A stretch of DNA of 37,138 bases, from assembly GCF_006636215.1 (NCBI RefSeq), contig NZ_VIFM01000098.1:1-37138 (forward strand), read 5' to 3'. A program made the position numbers and the translations under genes. This DNA is from Myxococcus llanfairpwllgwyngyllgogerychwyrndrobwllllantysiliogogogochensis (GTDB taxonomy: Bacteria; Myxococcota; Myxococcia; Myxococcales; Myxococcaceae). A model generated the notes under the pieces. That model was not told the DNA's origin. It saw only the letters and a list, made by a program, of their open reading frames with translations, and made no database searches. Shown in pieces: positions 35,859 through 37,138 of the stretch; the stretch's first letter is position 1; every line of letters begins with the position of its first letter.

Positions 35859-37138
35859 ATGAATTCGAATCTCGCCCTCGGCGAGGAGACCCCGGCCAAT
35901 GACCTCCGCGCGCGAGTGCGCGAGGTCCTCCTGCGCCGCAAGCTGACGGACAGCGTCTCCACGGAGCAGGCCACCGCGTCCTGGGAACAGGACCGGTTCG
36001 TCGCCCGGGCCCGCGCCCTCTTCTATGCGCGAATGATGTTCCTCACGCTGGGATTGCTCATCCTGGCGGTGCCCACCTGGAGCGGCTACTTCGGTCTCAC
36101 CGGAGCCTTCTCCTTCCTGGGCTACTTCACGATGCTGCTCTACAGCGTCGCGAACCTGCTCGTCATCGACCACCCGAAGGCCGGCCGCTGGGTGACGTAC
36201 ACCACGCTGTGCCTGGACCTGGTCATCCTCGTGGTGCTCATCGCCAAGCCCGTGGTGGGAGGTGGCCTCCAGAGCCCCCTGCTGGCCACGCAGCTGCTCT
36301 TCACCACCCTCTTCTCCATCCTCTACCCCAAGCCGCTTGCCATCCTGCCGCCACTGCTGGCGCTGCCGATCACCACGCGCCTGGACCTGCTCCTCAACCG
36401 CTCCGTGACGGCGGTGGAGCTGCTCACGCTGCTCTGGTACCTGGCGCTCAACTTCATCATCGTCTACGTGCTCGTGTACCTGAACGAGCGCGAGGCCGCC
36501 GCGCACCGCGAGGTCGTGGCCCTCCAGGGAGACCTCAAGGAGCTGGCCGTGGTGGAGGAGCGCAACCGGCTGGCGCGCGAGATTCACGACGGCCTGGGCG
36601 CCTCGCTCTCGTCGATGATCATCCAGGCGGAGTACATCCTGAACCTCGCGCGCGAGGACGGGCTGCGCTCGGAGATTCGCGAGCTGAAGGCCACCGCCGA
36701 GGAGTCCATCGACGAGCTGCGCCGCAGCCTCCAGATGATGCGCGAGGACTTCGAGCTGTCGCAGGGCCTGGAGGACTACGCCAAGACGTTCCAGGAGCGC
36801 ACGGGCCTGTCCATCCAGTTCGAGCGCACGGGCCCGCAGCGCAAGCTGTCTCCCGACACGCAGCTCGCCCTCTTCCGCATCCTCCAGGAGTGCCTCTCCA
36901 ACGCGGTGAAACACGCCGAGGCGAAGCTCGTACAGGTGAAGCTCGACTACGCCGAGGAGCACGTGCACCTCATCGTCCACGACAACGGCAAGGGCTTCGA
37001 CCCGCAGCGCACCCCGCGCGGACACTACGGCCTGCTGAACATGCGCGAGCGCGCCATGAAGCTCGGCGGCCAGCTCATCGTGGATTCGTCACCGGGCTCG
37101 GGCGCCCAGGTGGCCTTCTCCCTCCCCAGCCCCCCGAC
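35859..37138 (+). CDS. NarL-type sensor histidine kinase, 3' end outside window
   Basis: The open frame runs to the window edge (426 codons visible). Residues about 57-215 hold several hydrophobic membrane helices (for example MMFLTLGLLILAVPTW and LDLVILVVLIAKPVV). A HisKA_3 dimerisation domain follows, with H243 in LAREIHDGLGASL, and then the HATPase_c domain with N-box LSNAVKHAEA, HDNGKGFDP and GLLNMRERA. It should phosphorylate a NarL/LuxR-type regulator, which would be expected just beyond the window. The ATG at 35859 has a weak ribosome site. All catalytic motifs look intact. Confidence 0.93.
   Translation, partial: MNSNLALGEETPANDLRARVREVLLRRKLTDSVSTEQATASWEQDRFVARARALFYARMMFLTLGLLILAVPTWSGYFGLTGAFSFLGYFTMLLYSVANLLVIDHPKAGRWVTYTTLCLDLVILVVLIAKPVVGGGLQSPLLATQLLFTTLFSILYPKPLAILPPLLALPITTRLDLLLNRSVTAVELLTLLWYLALNFIIVYVLVYLNEREAAAHREVVALQGDLKELAVVEERNRLAREIHDGLGASLSSMIIQAEYILNLAREDGLRSEIRELKATAEESIDELRRSLQMMREDFELSQGLEDYAKTFQERTGLSIQFERTGPQRKLSPDTQLALFRILQECLSNAVKHAEAKLVQVKLDYAEEHVHLIVHDNGKGFDPQRTPRGHYGLLNMRERAMKLGGQLIVDSSPGSGAQVAFSLPSPP

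Overview
The window looks like a piece of a myxobacterial chromosome (Myxococcaceae/Archangiaceae type). The DNA is very GC-rich, with G/C dominating third codon positions. It encodes an NtrC-type activator with a partner kinase, Hanks kinases fused to signalling domains, a pseudokinase/AAA/GAF/histidine-kinase giant, a GYF plus AgmX/PglI-type motility-like protein, many lipoproteins and a CrtI-type phytoene desaturase. The organism call is inferred from gene content and codon use only. No tRNA, rRNA, IS element, prophage or CRISPR array was seen.

Layout. 1-9.3 kb: end of a TPR protein, a single-chain tandem ArsA/Get3-like ATPase, a two-component pair (histidine kinase, then sigma-54 activator), dCMP deaminase, a lipoprotein trypsin-like protease and a PrkA-family kinase. 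9.6-19.3 kb: a lid-less Hsp70, a kinase-receiver-class III cyclase fusion, a carotenoid-oxygenase-family protein, a HEAT-repeat protein and an unknown protein, a short tandem repeat tract, and a CrtI-type desaturase. 19.4-24.7 kb: a 1771-residue protein with a pseudokinase, AAA ATPase, helical repeats, GAF and histidine kinase. 24.8-30.7 kb: clpX, an unknown protein, a GYF/TM/AgmX-type envelope protein, truA, a tiny ribbon-helix-helix regulator, an outer-membrane-like protein and a lipoprotein.

30.7-35.2 kb is a sulfur-handling block, all on the minus strand: LarE, an APS-kinase-like protein with a histone-like tail, and a compact operon. The operon order is E1-like adenylyltransferase, 28-codon ORF, TusA-like protein, CysO/MoaD-like ubiquitin-fold carrier, degenerate second E1-like protein, JAMM peptidase. 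The best candidate for an under-described system is here. The two E1-like proteins appear to have split the features of one MoeB/ThiF homodimer: one keeps the ATP site and catalytic cysteine but lacks the N-terminal arginine segment, while the other keeps that segment and its zinc cysteines but has lost the nucleotide-binding residues. This parallels the inactive/active halves of eukaryotic E1 enzymes. The window ends with a lipoprotein and a 3'-truncated NarL-type histidine kinase.
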